A program made the position numbers and the translations under genes. A model generated the notes under the pieces. It saw only the letters and a list, made by a program, of their open reading frames with translations. It was not told where the DNA came from and ran no database searches. This document shows positions 8,641 to 17,306 of a stretch of DNA of 64,000 nt, in pieces. The DNA lies in the NCBI GenBank assembly GCA_036383255.1, contig DASVOS010000014.1, positions 37,538 through 101,537 of the forward strand, written 5' to 3'. Numbering within the stretch: position 1 is the first letter of the stretch; every line of letters starts with the position of its first letter. This DNA comes from Gammaproteobacteria bacterium. GTDB lineage: Bacteria; Pseudomonadota; Gammaproteobacteria; Natronospirales; REEB76.

Positions 8641-9249
8641 ATGACCCAGAAGCTGCGCGAACAGATATCGGCCCTGGCCGACCACGAACTCCCGGAGGGC
8701 GAGCACGAGCTCCTGCTGCGCCGCTTCGCCGTGGAGAAGTCGCTGCGGCTGCACTGGGAGCGCTACCACCTCATCGGCTGCGCCCTGCGCAAGGAGCTGC
8801 CGGCGGTGGACACCCGCGGTTTCGCCGACCGGGTGATGGCCGTGCTGTCGGACGAGCCGCTGCCGGCCGCGCCGCCGGCCCGGTTGATGGACAAGCTGCT
8901 CAGGGGCGCCGCCGGCTTCGCCATCGCCGCCTCGGTGGCGGTGGTGGCCATCGTGGGCCTCAAGCACGGCGGCCACACCGGCGCCGCGCCCTCGGAGATC
9001 GTGCCGAGCAGCGCAGCGAGTGGCGAGAGCTCGCCCGTGGACCTCATGAACGATGCGAACTGGACCGGCGATCCGCTGCCGGCGTCCCTGGACAACGCGC
9101 TGGTGGACCAGGAGGGCATGATGCCCGTGGGGATGCACGGCCTGCAGTCCCGCCGCTACCAGGCCAAGCCCAAGGCCGACCCGGATACGGCGCTGGACGG
9201 GACCCAGGAAGAGACCAGGGACCGCCCCCGGCCCCCCCGCCAGTACTAG
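8641..9249 (+). CDS. rseA: Anti-sigma-E factor RseA (MucA-like)
   Basis: A 202-residue single-pass membrane anti-sigma factor. The N-terminal cytoplasmic domain (QISALADHELPEGEHELLLRRF, then LRLHWERYHLIGCALR) has the RseA/MucA sigma-binding pattern. One transmembrane helix is at about residues 88-103 (AAGFAIAASVAVVAIVG). The periplasmic tail is low in complexity. In the known pathway it holds sigma-E at the membrane until cleaved by DegS and RseP. No rseB follows, which is unusual beside rpoE-rseA. Confidence 0.9.
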   Translation: MTQKLREQISALADHELPEGEHELLLRRFAVEKSLRLHWERYHLIGCALRKELPAVDTRGFADRVMAVLSDEPLPAAPPARLMDKLLRGAAGFAIAASVAVVAIVGLKHGGHTGAAPSEIVPSSAASGESSPVDLMNDANWTGDPLPASLDNALVDQEGMMPVGMHGLQSRRYQAKPKADPDTALDGTQEETRDRPRPPRQY

Positions 9250-9303
9250 GCTCCCGGGCCGCTATTGCGGCGGGCTTAGGCATCCACCACAATCCTGGCT
9301 CCT

Positions 9304-9945
9304 ATGCGAGCCATCGGCCTGTTCCTGGCGACCAGCCTCGCGAGCACCCTCATGGGGGTATCGCAGGGTGAGTGCGCGCCGGCCGCGGCCAACATCCGTC
9401 CCATCCCCCTCGTGGTCACCGACGCGCCCGCCCGGCCGGGCGTGAAGACCGGCCATGTCTCGTCCATGCCCAACGGTTATGGCGATGAACCCGGCGACCG
9501 CTCCGCCTCCAGCACCGGCCGCCGCAGCCATACCGAGGCTGCGCCTAGCGAGGGTGGCTCCGGCCAGAGCCCGGTACACAACCGCGTCAGCGCCTATTCG
9601 GCGGTATTGGACACCTTGGGCAGCGCCCATGGCAGCAGCGCCACTGGCGGCGGCGAGGCCCAGGGCCTCGGGCTCGCGCTCCGGCCGCTCACGGATGCCG
9701 AGCGCCGCGCCTTCGCGGTGGAGGCCGGAGGCATCATCGTCACCAGCGTCACGCCGGGCGTCGGCATGCGCGCCGGCTTCCATGCGGGCGACGTGGTGCT
9801 GATGCTGGATGGCGTGGACGTGACCAGCACCGACCAGTTCTACAAGCTCACCCGAGAGCTTCCCCGCGACCGTCCGGTGCCGGTGCTGGTGCGCCGCCCG
9901 GGCAGCAACCTGTTCCTGCCCCTGGGCGCTCCGGCGCACCGTTGA
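9304..9945 (+). CDS. Exported PDZ-domain protein without a protease domain
   Basis: A 213-residue protein with a signal-peptide-like start (about residues 1-24), a low-complexity Ser/Gly/Pro region to about residue 115, and one PDZ domain (GLGLALRPLTDAERRAF ... GGIIVTSVTPG...AGFHAGDVVLMLDGVDV). The PDZ resembles the C-terminal domain of DegQ/MucD-type HtrA proteases, which often lie at this place in rpoE-rseA clusters, but there is no serine protease domain. It may be a remnant or a separate periplasmic adaptor; the sequence does not decide. The start ATG at 9304 is preceded only by weak ribosome-binding sequence. Confidence 0.7.
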   Translation: MRAIGLFLATSLASTLMGVSQGECAPAAANIRPIPLVVTDAPARPGVKTGHVSSMPNGYGDEPGDRSASSTGRRSHTEAAPSEGGSGQSPVHNRVSAYSAVLDTLGSAHGSSATGGGEAQGLGLALRPLTDAERRAFAVEAGGIIVTSVTPGVGMRAGFHAGDVVLMLDGVDVTSTDQFYKLTRELPRDRPVPVLVRRPGSNLFLPLGAPAHR

Positions 9946-10190
9946 CCGGCCTCACGCTCTATCACCGCCCGGCTTGCCACCTCTGCGAGCAGATGCTCGC
10001 GGCGATCTATTTCCACTATGGCGACGAGATCGAGGTCGCCCTGGTGAACGTGGACGGGGATCCGGCCCTGAAGCAGCGCTACGGCACCCGCATCCCGGTG
10101 TTGGCGGCGGGGGAGCGGGTGATCTGCGAGGGGCGGCTGGATGAGGCGGCCCTGCAGGGCTATTTCCACCAGAAGGCCGGCCTCGCGTGA
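9942..10190 (+). CDS. Glutaredoxin-like protein (DUF836)
   Basis: An 82-residue thioredoxin-fold protein. The redox motif C-H-L-C occurs in LYHRPACHLCEQML near the N-terminus, and TRIPVLAAGERV carries the cis-proline loop. This is the DUF836 glutaredoxin-like family often found just upstream of lepA. Translation must begin at TTG 9942, which overlaps the stop codon of the PDZ gene (TTGA); no ATG or GTG gives the complete domain. Its partner is unknown. Confidence 0.85.
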   Translation: MTGLTLYHRPACHLCEQMLAAIYFHYGDEIEVALVNVDGDPALKQRYGTRIPVLAAGERVICEGRLDEAALQGYFHQKAGLA

Positions 10191-10248
10191 GGGGCTAAGT
10201 CACTGATTCGCCGGCGCTACGTCCCTGTTTCGTCATACTCCAAACCGT

Positions 10249-10254
10249 TATAAT
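10249..10254 (+). promoter_or_regulatory. -10 element (TATAAT) upstream of lepA
   Basis: A perfect TATAAT followed by GCG lies in the 202-base gap before lepA. The best -35 candidate, CTGTTT at 10225-10230, is weak and 18 bases away. It would give a transcript leader of roughly 130 bases. Nothing else recognisable is in the gap. Confidence 0.5.
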
Positions 10255-10392
10255 GCGCTGTCCCGCAAGGCCTTTTGGCCGGCGGGGCATGAACGGGGCC
10301 CTACCTGAACATATAGGGGCCTGCCCGGCTTCCAGGCGACCACCTCCGGCGTCCGAAAAGCTCACCCAGATCAGCAAAAGTACCGGCCCGCC

Positions 10393-12192
10393 GTGGACAT
10401 GCAGCGCATCCGCAATTTCTCCATCATCGCCCACATCGATCACGGCAAATCCACGCTCGCCGACCGCTTCATCCAGTTCTGCGGCGGCCTGGAAGCGCGC
10501 GAGATGGAGGAGCAGGTGCTGGACTCCAACCCCATCGAGCGCGAGCGCGGCATCACCATCAAGGCCCAGAGCGTCTCGCTGCGATTCAAATCGAAGGACG
10601 GTCAAGCCTACCAGCTGAATTTCATCGATACCCCGGGCCACGTGGACTTCTCCTACGAGGTGTCCCGCTCGCTGGCCGCCTGCGAGGGCGCGCTGCTGGT
10701 GGTGGACGCCTCCCAGGGCGTGGAGGCCCAGAGCGTCGCCAACTGCTACACCGCGCTGGACCAGGGCCTGGAGGTAGTGCCGGTCCTGAACAAGATCGAC
10801 CTGCCCAACGCCGAACCGGACAAGGTGGCGGAGGAGATCGAGGAGATCATCGGCATCGGCGCCACCGACGCGGTGCGCGTCAGCGCCAAGACCGGCCTCG
10901 GCGTTCCGGAACTGCTGGAAGAACTGGTCAGGCGCATCCCGCCGCCCAAGGGCGACGCCAACGCGCCGCTGCAGGCGCTCATCATCGACTCCTGGTTCGA
11001 CAACTTCGTGGGCGTGGTGTCGCTGGTGCGCGTGGTGAACGGCAGCATCAAGCCGCGCCAGAAGCTCCTGGTCATGTCCACCGGCCGCGCCCATGAAGTG
11101 GCGCGGGTGGGCATCTTCACTCCCAAGATGGGCGACACCGAGGGGCTGAGCGCCGGCGACGTGGGCTACGTCATCGCCGGCATCAAGGAGATCGACGGCG
11201 CGCCGGTGGGTGACACCTTCACTTCGGCGGACAAGCCGGCCAATTCGCCGCTGCCCGGCTTCAAGCAGGTGCAGCCGCGCGTGTTCGCCGGCATGTTCCC
11301 CATCAGCTCCGACGACTACGAGAACTTCCGAGAGGCGCTGCGCAAGCTGCGCTTGAACGACTCGGCCCTGCATTTCGAGCCGGAGACCTCCACCGCGCTC
11401 GGCTTCGGCTTCCGCTGCGGCTTCCTCGGCATGCTGCACATGGAGATCGTGCAGGAACGCCTGGAGCGCGAGTACAACCTGAGCCTGATCACCACCGCGC
11501 CGACCGTGGTCTACGAGGTGCTGACCACCGGCGGCGAGACGCTGTACGTGGACAACCCGTCCAAGCTGCCGCAGGTCGACCGCATCGACGAGATCCGCGA
11601 GCCCATCATCACCGCCAACATACTGGTGCCCCAGGAGTACGTGGGCAACGTCATGACGCTTTGCCAGGAGAAGCGCGGCATGCAGAAGAAGATGCTGTAC
11701 CACGGCAGCCAGGTGGCCATGGCTTACGAGATGCCGCTCAACGAAGTGGTGATGGATTTCTTCGACCGGCTCAAGTCCTCCAGCCGCGGCTATGCCTCCT
11801 TCGATTATGTGTTCGAGCGCTTCCAGGCGGCGCCCCTGGTCAAGCTGGACCTGCTCATCAACGGCGACCGGGTGGATGCGCTCTCGCTCATCGTGCACAA
11901 GGACAGCGCCTACGTGCGCGGGCGCGACCTGTGCGAGAAGATGCAGGAGCTGATCCCAAGGCAGATGTTCGAGGTGGCCGTGCAGGCCGCCATCGGCTCA
12001 CACATCATCGCGCGCACCTCCGTGAAGGCCTTGCGCAAGAACGTCACCGCCAAGTGCTACGGCGGCGACATCACCCGCAAGCGCAAGCTGCTGGAGAAGC
12101 AGAAGGAAGGCAAGAAGCGCATGAAGCAGATCGGCACGGTGGAGATCCCGCAGGAAGCGTTCCTGGCGGTGCTCCATGTGGGTAAAAAGTAA
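10393..12192 (+). CDS. lepA: Elongation factor 4 (LepA), ribosome back-translocating GTPase
   Basis: A 599-residue translational GTPase, the usual LepA length. G1 is AHIDHGKST near residues 14-22, G3 is DTPGHVDF and G4 is NKIDLP. The LepA-specific C-terminal domain includes [21 protein letters not shown] sequence and ends in a lysine-rich [16 protein letters not shown] tail. It acts on the ribosome under stress and in initiation. Start is GTG 10393 (MDMQRIRNF) with ATG 10399 as an alternative. It heads the run lepA-lepB-DUF4845-rnc-era-recO-pdxJ-acpS. Confidence 0.97.
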   Translation: MDMQRIRNFSIIAHIDHGKSTLADRFIQFCGGLEAREMEEQVLDSNPIERERGITIKAQSVSLRFKSKDGQAYQLNFIDTPGHVDFSYEVSRSLAACEGALLVVDASQGVEAQSVANCYTALDQGLEVVPVLNKIDLPNAEPDKVAEEIEEIIGIGATDAVRVSAKTGLGVPELLEELVRRIPPPKGDANAPLQALIIDSWFDNFVGVVSLVRVVNGSIKPRQKLLVMSTGRAHEVARVGIFTPKMGDTEGLSAGDVGYVIAGIKEIDGAPVGDTFTSADKPANSPLPGFKQVQPRVFAGMFPISSDDYENFREALRKLRLNDSALHFEPETSTALGFGFRCGFLGMLHMEIVQERLEREYNLSLITTAPTVVYEVLTTGGETLYVDNPSKLPQVDRIDEIREPIITANILVPQEYVGNVMTLCQEKRGMQKKMLYHGSQVAMAYEMPLNEVVMDFFDRLKSSSRGYASFDYVFERFQAAPLVKLDLLINGDRVDALSLIVHKDSAYVRGRDLCEKMQELIPRQMFEVAVQAAIGSHIIARTSVKALRKNVTAKCYGGDITRKRKLLEKQKEGKKRMKQIGTVEIPQEAFLAVLHVGKK

Positions 12193-12207
12193 ACCAAGGG
12201 GTTATCG

Positions 12208-13014
12208 ATGCATTTCGACTTCGAAGCGATCCTGACCCTGGCCACCGCGTTCACGGGCGTGGTGTGGCTGGTGGACGCGTTGTACTTCGCGCCGCGCCGC
12301 CGCAAGGCCGCGCCGCCAGTGCTGGGCGTGGACGGCGTGGAGGCGCCGGGGGCGCGCGAGCCCATGCTGGTGGACTACTCCAAGTCCTTCTTCCCGGTGA
12401 TCCTCCTGGTGCTGGTGCTGCGCTCGTTCCTGGCGGAGCCCTTCCACATCCCGTCCTCGTCCATGGTGCCCACCCTGGAGCAGGGCGACTTCATCCTGGT
12501 GAACAAGTTCACCTATGGCATCCGCCTGCCGGTGCTGCACACCAAGATCGTGACGCTGGGCGAGCCCAAGCGAGGCGACGTGGCCGTGTTCCGCTATCCC
12601 AACGACCCGCGCGAGGACTACATCAAGCGCATCGTGGGCGTGCCGGGGGACCATATTGTTTACCGGGATAAAACGCTGTATATCAATGGCGTCGTCATGG
12701 CCAAGGACGCGCTCGGCACCTACGCCGGGCCGGACCCGGAATCGCAGGGAAGTGCGCTGGCGCGCGAGCACCTGGGCGACGCGGTCCACGAGCTGCTCAC
12801 CAATCCTGAGCGCTTCGGCCGCGAGGGTGAATGGACCGTGCCGGAGGGAGAGTACTTCGCCATGGGCGACAACCGTGACAACAGCAACGACAGCCGCTAC
12901 TGGGGCTACGTCCCCGAGGGGAACCTGGTGGGCCGGGCCTTCTTCATCTGGCTGAACATCGACGCGTTCGGCAACAGGGCACTGTGGCACCGTGTCGGCA
13001 CCGTGATCCATTGA
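12208..13014 (+). CDS. lepB: Signal peptidase I
   Basis: A 268-residue inner-membrane serine protease that removes signal peptides from exported proteins. Two transmembrane helices are at about residues 7-27 and 58-75. The catalytic serine is S85 in PSSSMVPTL and the general-base lysine is K140 in EDYIKRIVGVPGD. The C-terminal box MGDNRDNSNDSRYWG is intact. It lies 15 bases downstream of lepA, as in the E. coli lep operon. Confidence 0.97.
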   Translation: MHFDFEAILTLATAFTGVVWLVDALYFAPRRRKAAPPVLGVDGVEAPGAREPMLVDYSKSFFPVILLVLVLRSFLAEPFHIPSSSMVPTLEQGDFILVNKFTYGIRLPVLHTKIVTLGEPKRGDVAVFRYPNDPREDYIKRIVGVPGDHIVYRDKTLYINGVVMAKDALGTYAGPDPESQGSALAREHLGDAVHELLTNPERFGREGEWTVPEGEYFAMGDNRDNSNDSRYWGYVPEGNLVGRAFFIWLNIDAFGNRALWHRVGTVIH

Positions 13015-13056
13015 CCGTCTGATAGCGCGGCGCGCGCCGCACCTGGGAGAACAGCG

Positions 13057-13434
13057 ATGAGCAAGCGTAAGCACCAAAGCGGCCTGACCATGATCACCTG
13101 GATAGTCCTGATCGCGATGATCGGCTTCATCGGCATCTTCGGCTTCAAGCTGATGCCGATCTACATGGAGTACAACTCCATCAACAACTCCCTGACCACG
13201 GTCTCCAAGCAGGTCACCAGCGGCGAGACTCCTGCCCAGATCCGCTCCAACATCTCGAGCCTGTTCGACGTCAATAGCGTGGACGTCATCAAGGCCGACG
13301 ACGTGGAGATCAAGCAGGATCCGGACACCAAGGCCCTGGTCATGAACCTCGACTACGATGCCCGCACCAACTTCATCGCCAACGTCGACCTGGTGGTGCA
13401 CTTCGAGAAGACTTACTCGGCCAGCGGGCATTGA
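13057..13434 (+). CDS. DUF4845 membrane protein
   Basis: A 125-residue protein with an N-terminal transmembrane helix at about residues 14-32 (ITWIVLIAMIGFIGIFGFK) and an outside domain with IYMEYNSINNSL. It opens like a type IV pilin (QSGLTMITW) but lacks the G-F-T-L-I-E pattern. It matches the DUF4845 family that sits between lepB and rnc in many gamma- and betaproteobacteria. Function is unknown. Its stop overlaps the rnc TTG start. Confidence 0.8.
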   Translation: MSKRKHQSGLTMITWIVLIAMIGFIGIFGFKLMPIYMEYNSINNSLTTVSKQVTSGETPAQIRSNISSLFDVNSVDVIKADDVEIKQDPDTKALVMNLDYDARTNFIANVDLVVHFEKTYSASGH

Positions 13435-14108
13435 GCCACGACCGCGCCAGCCTGTTGCGGGCGCTGGGCCGGACTTTCTCCGACCCCGACCTGCTGGCGC
13501 TGGCGCTCACCCACCGCAGCGCCGGGGGGCATAACAACGAGCGCCTCGAGTTCCTGGGCGACGCGCTCATCAACGTCTGCGTGGCCGAGGCCCTCTACCG
13601 GCGCCATCCCGGCCTGGAGGAGGGCGACCTGAGCCGCCTCAGGGCCAGCCTCGTGAACCAGGAGACGCTCGCCGAGGTGGCCCGTGAGCTGGACCTGGGT
13701 TCCCACCTCACCCTCGGTCCCGGCGAGCTCAAGAGCGGCGGCTTCCGCCGCGCTTCGATCCTCGCCGACGCGCTCGAGGGCCTGGTGGGCGCGGTGTTCC
13801 TGGATGCCGGCTTCGACGCCGCCCGCGAAGTGACGTTGCGCCTGCTGGAATCGCGTCTCGCTACCCCGCCGTCGGCGGAATCCCTCAAGGATGCGAAGAC
13901 CCGCCTGCAGGAGGTGCTACAGGCGCGCGAGCTGCCGCTGCCGGCATACGCGGTGGAATCGGTGCGGGGCGAGCCCCACAAGCAGACCTTCCGCGTGAGC
14001 TGCAGTATCACGGCCCTGCAGGTGCGTACCGAGGGCGAGGCGGGGAGCCGCCGTGCCGCGGAGCAGGAAGCGGCGCGGCGCGCCCTGGAGCGGCTTGCCC
14101 ATGGCTGA
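13431..14108 (+). CDS. rnc: Ribonuclease III
   Basis: A 225-residue double-strand-specific endoribonuclease that processes rRNA and mRNA. The catalytic signature is NERLEFLGDALI near residues 36-47 (usually ...GDAVL), and the second metal-binding helix is DALEGLVGAVFLDAG. The double-stranded-RNA-binding domain occupies about residues 150-222 and ends AGSRRAAEQEAARRAL. The start is TTG 13431, overlapping the preceding stop codon; this is the only start preserving the full N-terminus. The 3' end overlaps era by eight bases. Confidence 0.95.
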   Translation: MSHDRASLLRALGRTFSDPDLLALALTHRSAGGHNNERLEFLGDALINVCVAEALYRRHPGLEEGDLSRLRASLVNQETLAEVARELDLGSHLTLGPGELKSGGFRRASILADALEGLVGAVFLDAGFDAAREVTLRLLESRLATPPSAESLKDAKTRLQEVLQARELPLPAYAVESVRGEPHKQTFRVSCSITALQVRTEGEAGSRRAAEQEAARRALERLAHG

Positions 14109-15000
14109 ATCGAATTTCCGCGCGGGTTTCATCGCGGTCGCTGGCCGTCCCAACGTCGGCAAGTCCACGCTGGTGAACGCACTGGTGGGCCGCAAGATCA
14201 GCATCGTCACCCCCAAGCCCCAGACCACCCGCCGCAGGGTGCTGGGCATCAAGACCACGCCCACCGAGCAGCTCATCTTCGTGGACACGCCGGGCCTGCA
14301 CTCAGGCGAGAAGCGCGCCATCAACCGATCCATGAACCGCACCGCCGTATCCGCCGCCAGCGAGGCGGACCTGTGCCTGCTGGTGGTGGAGGCGCTGCAA
14401 TGGAACGACGATGACGTGGAGGCCCTGGCCCGGCTCGCGCGGCTGGAGCGCCCCCTGGGTCTCGTGGTCAACAAGCTGGACAAGGTGAAACCCCGCGATC
14501 GCGTGCTGCCCTTCCTGGAGGAGATGCAGGCGCGCCATCCCTTCCTGTTCGTGGTGCCGGTCTCGGCCTCCAAGCAGGACAACCTTAACGGGCTTGAGCG
14601 CCTGCTCGCCGAGAACCTGCCGGAATCGCCCATGCTGTTCCCGGCGGAGCAGGTCACCGACCAGGACGAGATGATGCGCGCCTCGGAGTTCGTGCGCGAG
14701 CAACTCATCATGGCCCTGCGCGAGGAAGTGCCGTATTCGGTGGCGGTGACCATCGATGAGCTCAAGCTGGACGGCGAGATGCTGCGCATCACCGCCAGCA
14801 TCTGGGTGGAGCGGGAAGGGCAGAAGTCCATCGTCATCGGCCAAGGCGGCGCGCTGCTCAAGCAGGTGGGCCGGGCCGCGCGCCTGGAGATGGAGAGGGA
14901 GTTCGGCCGCAAGGTGTTCCTGCAGATGTGGGTCAAGGTGCGGGAGAACTGGTCCGACGACGCCCGCGCGCTCGCCACCCTGGGATTCGAGGAAGGATGA
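14101..15000 (+). CDS. era: GTPase Era
   Basis: A 299-residue GTPase needed for 30S ribosome maturation. G1 is GRPNVGKST, G3 is DTPGLH, and G4 is NKLDKV. The C-terminal KH RNA-binding domain includes EGQKSIVIGQGGALLKQVG. The ATG at 14101 is chosen because it starts MAESNFRAGFIAV, the family's normal N-terminus; an in-frame extension to 14053 is rnc sequence. It overlaps rnc upstream and recO downstream, so rnc-era-recO form one coupled unit as in E. coli. Confidence 0.97.
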   Translation: MAESNFRAGFIAVAGRPNVGKSTLVNALVGRKISIVTPKPQTTRRRVLGIKTTPTEQLIFVDTPGLHSGEKRAINRSMNRTAVSAASEADLCLLVVEALQWNDDDVEALARLARLERPLGLVVNKLDKVKPRDRVLPFLEEMQARHPFLFVVPVSASKQDNLNGLERLLAENLPESPMLFPAEQVTDQDEMMRASEFVREQLIMALREEVPYSVAVTIDELKLDGEMLRITASIWVEREGQKSIVIGQGGALLKQVGRAARLEMEREFGRKVFLQMWVKVRENWSDDARALATLGFEEG

Positions 15001-15716
15001 GGGCCGAGCGGGTCAGCCTCGCGCCCGCTTACCTGCTCCACCAGCGCAACTGGCGCGAGACCAGCCGGCTGCTGGAGGTGTGGAGCCGGGAGCATGGCCG
15101 CCTGGGACTCGTGGCGCGCGGGGTACGCAGGCCGACTGCGCCGCAGCGCAGCCTGCTGCAGCCTTTCACGCCGCTGCTCCTGTCCTGGTCCCAGCGCGGC
15201 GAGCTCGGCAACCTCGGTGCCGTGGAGGCGGCCGGTCCGCCGGTGCTGCTGCGCGGCCGCCCGCTGCTGGCGGCGTTCTACATGAACGAGCTCCTGCTGC
15301 GCCTCTTGCCGCGCCAGGATGCACACCCGGATCTCTACGACGCCTACGCCCGCACCCTCATGGAATTGGCCGGTCTCACACCCGCCGCAGCGCTGCGCCG
15401 GTTCGAGCTCGGCCTCCTGTCTGCCATCGGCTATGGCCTCAACCTCATACAGCTCGCCTCGGCGGATGAGCCGGTGGAGGCGGGGGAAGACTATCTCTAC
15501 GACCTGGACGCCGGGCCGCGCCCGGCCGGGGGGCGCCGCGGGCCGGGCGTGCCGATCCGCGGCCGCGCGCTGCTTGCGCTGCATGCGGGAGCGTTGGATG
15601 ATGCCGACGACCTCAAGGACGCGAAGCGGCTGCTCAAGGCGGCGCTGGAGCGGCACCTGGAGGGGCGCGCCCTCAAGACCAGCGGCGTGATGCGCGCGCT
15701 GGCGCGCAAGGCCTGA
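14997..15716 (+). CDS. recO: DNA repair protein RecO
   Basis: A 239-residue recombination mediator that loads RecA with RecR and anneals single strands. It begins [21 protein letters not shown], the OB-fold start of RecO, followed by [20 protein letters not shown] and the helical domain containing [20 protein letters not shown]. There is no zinc-finger cysteine set, as in other gammaproteobacterial RecO. The start ATG overlaps the era stop (ATGA). Confidence 0.93.
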   Translation: MRAERVSLAPAYLLHQRNWRETSRLLEVWSREHGRLGLVARGVRRPTAPQRSLLQPFTPLLLSWSQRGELGNLGAVEAAGPPVLLRGRPLLAAFYMNELLLRLLPRQDAHPDLYDAYARTLMELAGLTPAAALRRFELGLLSAIGYGLNLIQLASADEPVEAGEDYLYDLDAGPRPAGGRRGPGVPIRGRALLALHAGALDDADDLKDAKRLLKAALERHLEGRALKTSGVMRALARKA

Positions 15717-15722
15717 ACCCCT

Positions 15723-15730
15723 AAGGAGGT
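15723..15730 (+). promoter_or_regulatory. Strong Shine-Dalgarno of pdxJ
   Basis: AAGGAGGT, close to the full anti-16S complement, lies 8 bases before the pdxJ ATG. It is the strongest ribosome binding site in this operon, where most genes use overlaps. Confidence 0.8.
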
Positions 15731-15738
15731 GTAACCAC

Positions 15739-16476
15739 ATGAATCCTGCCGGCGGCATCGCCCTCGGGGTCAACATCGATCATGTCGCCACCGTGCGCCA
15801 GGCGCGCGGTACGCCTTACCCGGATCCGGTGGAGGCAGCCGCGCTGGCGGAGGGCGCCGGCGCCGACTCCATCACCGTGCACCTGCGGGAGGACCGGCGC
15901 CACATCCAGGAACGTGACGTGGTGCTGCTCAAGCAGACCGTGAAGACGCGCCTCAACCTCGAGATGGCGGTGGAGGAGGAGATGCTGGCCTTGGCGGAAC
16001 GGGTGCTGCCGCCGGACTGCTGCCTGGTGCCGGAACGGCGCCAGGAGCTCACCACCGAGGGCGGCCTGGACGTGCGCGGCCAGCTCGCGCGCCTCAAGCA
16101 GGCTTGCATCCGGCTCAAGGCCGCCGGCATCCGCGTGGCGCCGTTCATAGACCCGGACCGGGACCAGATCGACGCCTGTGCCGAGGCCGGCGCTCCGGTG
16201 GTGGAGCTGCACACCGGCGCCTACGCGGAAGCACAGGGTGCGCGCCAGGCTGAGGAGCTGCACCGGCTGGTGGAGGCGGCGCGCCATGCCGCCCGCATCG
16301 GCATCGAAGTGCATGCCGGCCACGGCCTGCACTACCACAACGTCAAGCCGGTGGCGGCGATCCCCGAGGTCGTGGAGCTCAACATCGGCCATTCCATCAT
16401 CGCGCGGGCGGTCATGGCGGGCCTGCCGGCGGCGGTGAAGGAGATGAAAGACCTGCTGCGGGAGGCACGGGCTTGA
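15739..16476 (+). CDS. pdxJ: Pyridoxine 5'-phosphate synthase
   Basis: A 245-residue TIM-barrel enzyme that condenses 1-deoxyxylulose 5-phosphate with 3-amino-2-oxopropyl phosphate in vitamin B6 synthesis. It shows the family segments [36 protein letters not shown]-like [25 protein letters not shown] and GHGLHYHNV. Length equals the family norm. The acpS TTG start overlaps its stop codon, the same pairing as in E. coli. Confidence 0.97.
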   Translation: MNPAGGIALGVNIDHVATVRQARGTPYPDPVEAAALAEGAGADSITVHLREDRRHIQERDVVLLKQTVKTRLNLEMAVEEEMLALAERVLPPDCCLVPERRQELTTEGGLDVRGQLARLKQACIRLKAAGIRVAPFIDPDRDQIDACAEAGAPVVELHTGAYAEAQGARQAEELHRLVEAARHAARIGIEVHAGHGLHYHNVKPVAAIPEVVELNIGHSIIARAVMAGLPAAVKEMKDLLREARA

Positions 16477-16862
16477 TCTACGGCGTCGGCACCGACGTGG
16501 TGCAGGTGTCTCGGGTCGAGGCGATCTGGCGGCAGCGCGGCGAGGCCTTCGCGCGCCGCATCCTCATGCCGGAGGAACTCGCGTTCTTCGCCCGCAGCAG
16601 GAACCCGGTGCGTTTCCTCGCCATGCACTTCGCCGCCAAGGAGGCGGTGGTCAAGGCGCTCGGCACCGGATTCCGACATGGCATGTGGGTGCGGGACACC
16701 GGTTTCGTGCCGGACGAGCGCGGCAAGCCCTGTGTCATCTTCTCGGAACGCGGCAGGCGCGTGTGCGGCAGTCTCGGCGTCGGCGTGGCTCATGTGAGCC
16801 TCACGGATGAGGCGGGCTTGGTGGTCGCGATGGCCGTGGCCGAGAAAGCGCAGCAAGCGTGA
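16473..16862 (+). CDS. acpS: Holo-[acyl-carrier-protein] synthase
   Basis: A 129-residue enzyme that transfers phosphopantetheine from CoA to acyl carrier protein. It opens [18 protein letters not shown] with the metal-binding D in GTDV, and contains the second signature [16 protein letters not shown]. The start must be TTG 16473, overlapping the pdxJ stop, since it begins exactly at the conserved N-terminus. It ends the lepA-acpS run. Confidence 0.95.
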   Translation: MIYGVGTDVVQVSRVEAIWRQRGEAFARRILMPEELAFFARSRNPVRFLAMHFAAKEAVVKALGTGFRHGMWVRDTGFVPDERGKPCVIFSERGRRVCGSLGVGVAHVSLTDEAGLVVAMAVAEKAQQA

Positions 16863-16894
16863 ACCAAGTCTCATACCCGCGGGTCTCGGGTTTT

Positions 16895-16914
16895 CCCCTA
16901 TTGCCGAATAGGGG
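16895..16914 (+). terminator. Hairpin after acpS
   Basis: An 8-base perfect stem CCCCTATT / AATAGGGG with a GCCG loop, 32 bases after the acpS stop, followed by GGTTTCCC rather than a long T run. It is a moderate terminator candidate ending the lepA-acpS operon. Confidence 0.5.
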
Positions 16915-16956
16915 GTTTCCCGTATACCTGCAACGCTTTCACCTCGCTCCCTGACA

Positions 16957-16962
16957 TATAAT
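16957..16962 (+). promoter_or_regulatory. -10 element of the 62-aa peptide gene
   Basis: A perfect TATAAT lies 105 bases upstream of the peptide ATG. No strong -35 is seen at the ideal distance. The predicted transcript starts near 16969, exactly where a hairpin (AGCCCGC...GCGGGCT, 16969-16988) begins, and a second hairpin GTCCCCA-TGA-TGGGGAC follows at 17022-17038. Confidence 0.55.
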
Positions 16963-17067
16963 TAGCCCAGCCCGCGGAATTGCGGGCTCTTCACGGTCAC
17001 CGCCGGTGCCCGTGGAGGCCGTCCCCATGATGGGGACGTCAAATGGACCCTGACAAGGAGATGAGTC

Positions 17068-17256
17068 ATGTCTAGCAAGGTCGCTGTCAACGTGTGTGAT
17101 GAGATCAGGAAGAGCCTCACCGCCGCCCAGCCGGCACGCTCCTCTCATGAGAAGCAGGACTTCAAGCTGAAGCGGTTCCAGGGCAACAAGGGCGGCTTCG
17201 GCGCGTCCACGCTCTGCGCCGGCACCGTGTTCGGATTGAGTGGGCTGAAGGACTGA
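17068..17256 (+). CDS. 62-aa peptide, candidate RiPP precursor A
   Basis: A short gene with its own TATAAT promoter, structured leader, good Shine-Dalgarno (AAGGAGATGAG) and a strong terminator. The N-terminal 42 residues are polar and charged, leader-like (DEIRKSL, HEKQDFKLKRFQ); the C-terminal 20 are rich in Gly, Ser, Thr and hydrophobics and contain FGASTLCAGT and one cysteine (C50). A second cysteine is C10. The C-terminal motif resembles FGSASMCADT in the 95-aa peptide at 23931-24218. It is next to an oxygenase and a SagB-type enzyme. I do not recognise the family; the precursor role is inference. Confidence 0.6.
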   Translation: MSSKVAVNVCDEIRKSLTAAQPARSSHEKQDFKLKRFQGNKGGFGASTLCAGTVFGLSGLKD

Positions 17257-17268
17257 GCGTGACGAGAG

Positions 17269-17304
17269 CCCACTCGTCCGGTCCGCGGACGAGTGGGAAT
17301 TTTT
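17269..17304 (+). terminator. Rho-independent terminator of the peptide gene
   Basis: A 12-base stem CCCACTCGTCCG / CGGACGAGTGGG with a short loop, followed by AATTTTT. It lies 12 bases after the peptide stop codon, isolating the peptide as a single-gene transcript facing the convergent oxygenase gene. Confidence 0.85.
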
Positions 17305-17306
17305 CC

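Noticed and set aside
17068..17256. Toxin of a toxin-antitoxin pair
   Set aside because: No partner small gene, no membrane helix and no known toxin pattern; neighbours are peptide-modifying-type enzymes.
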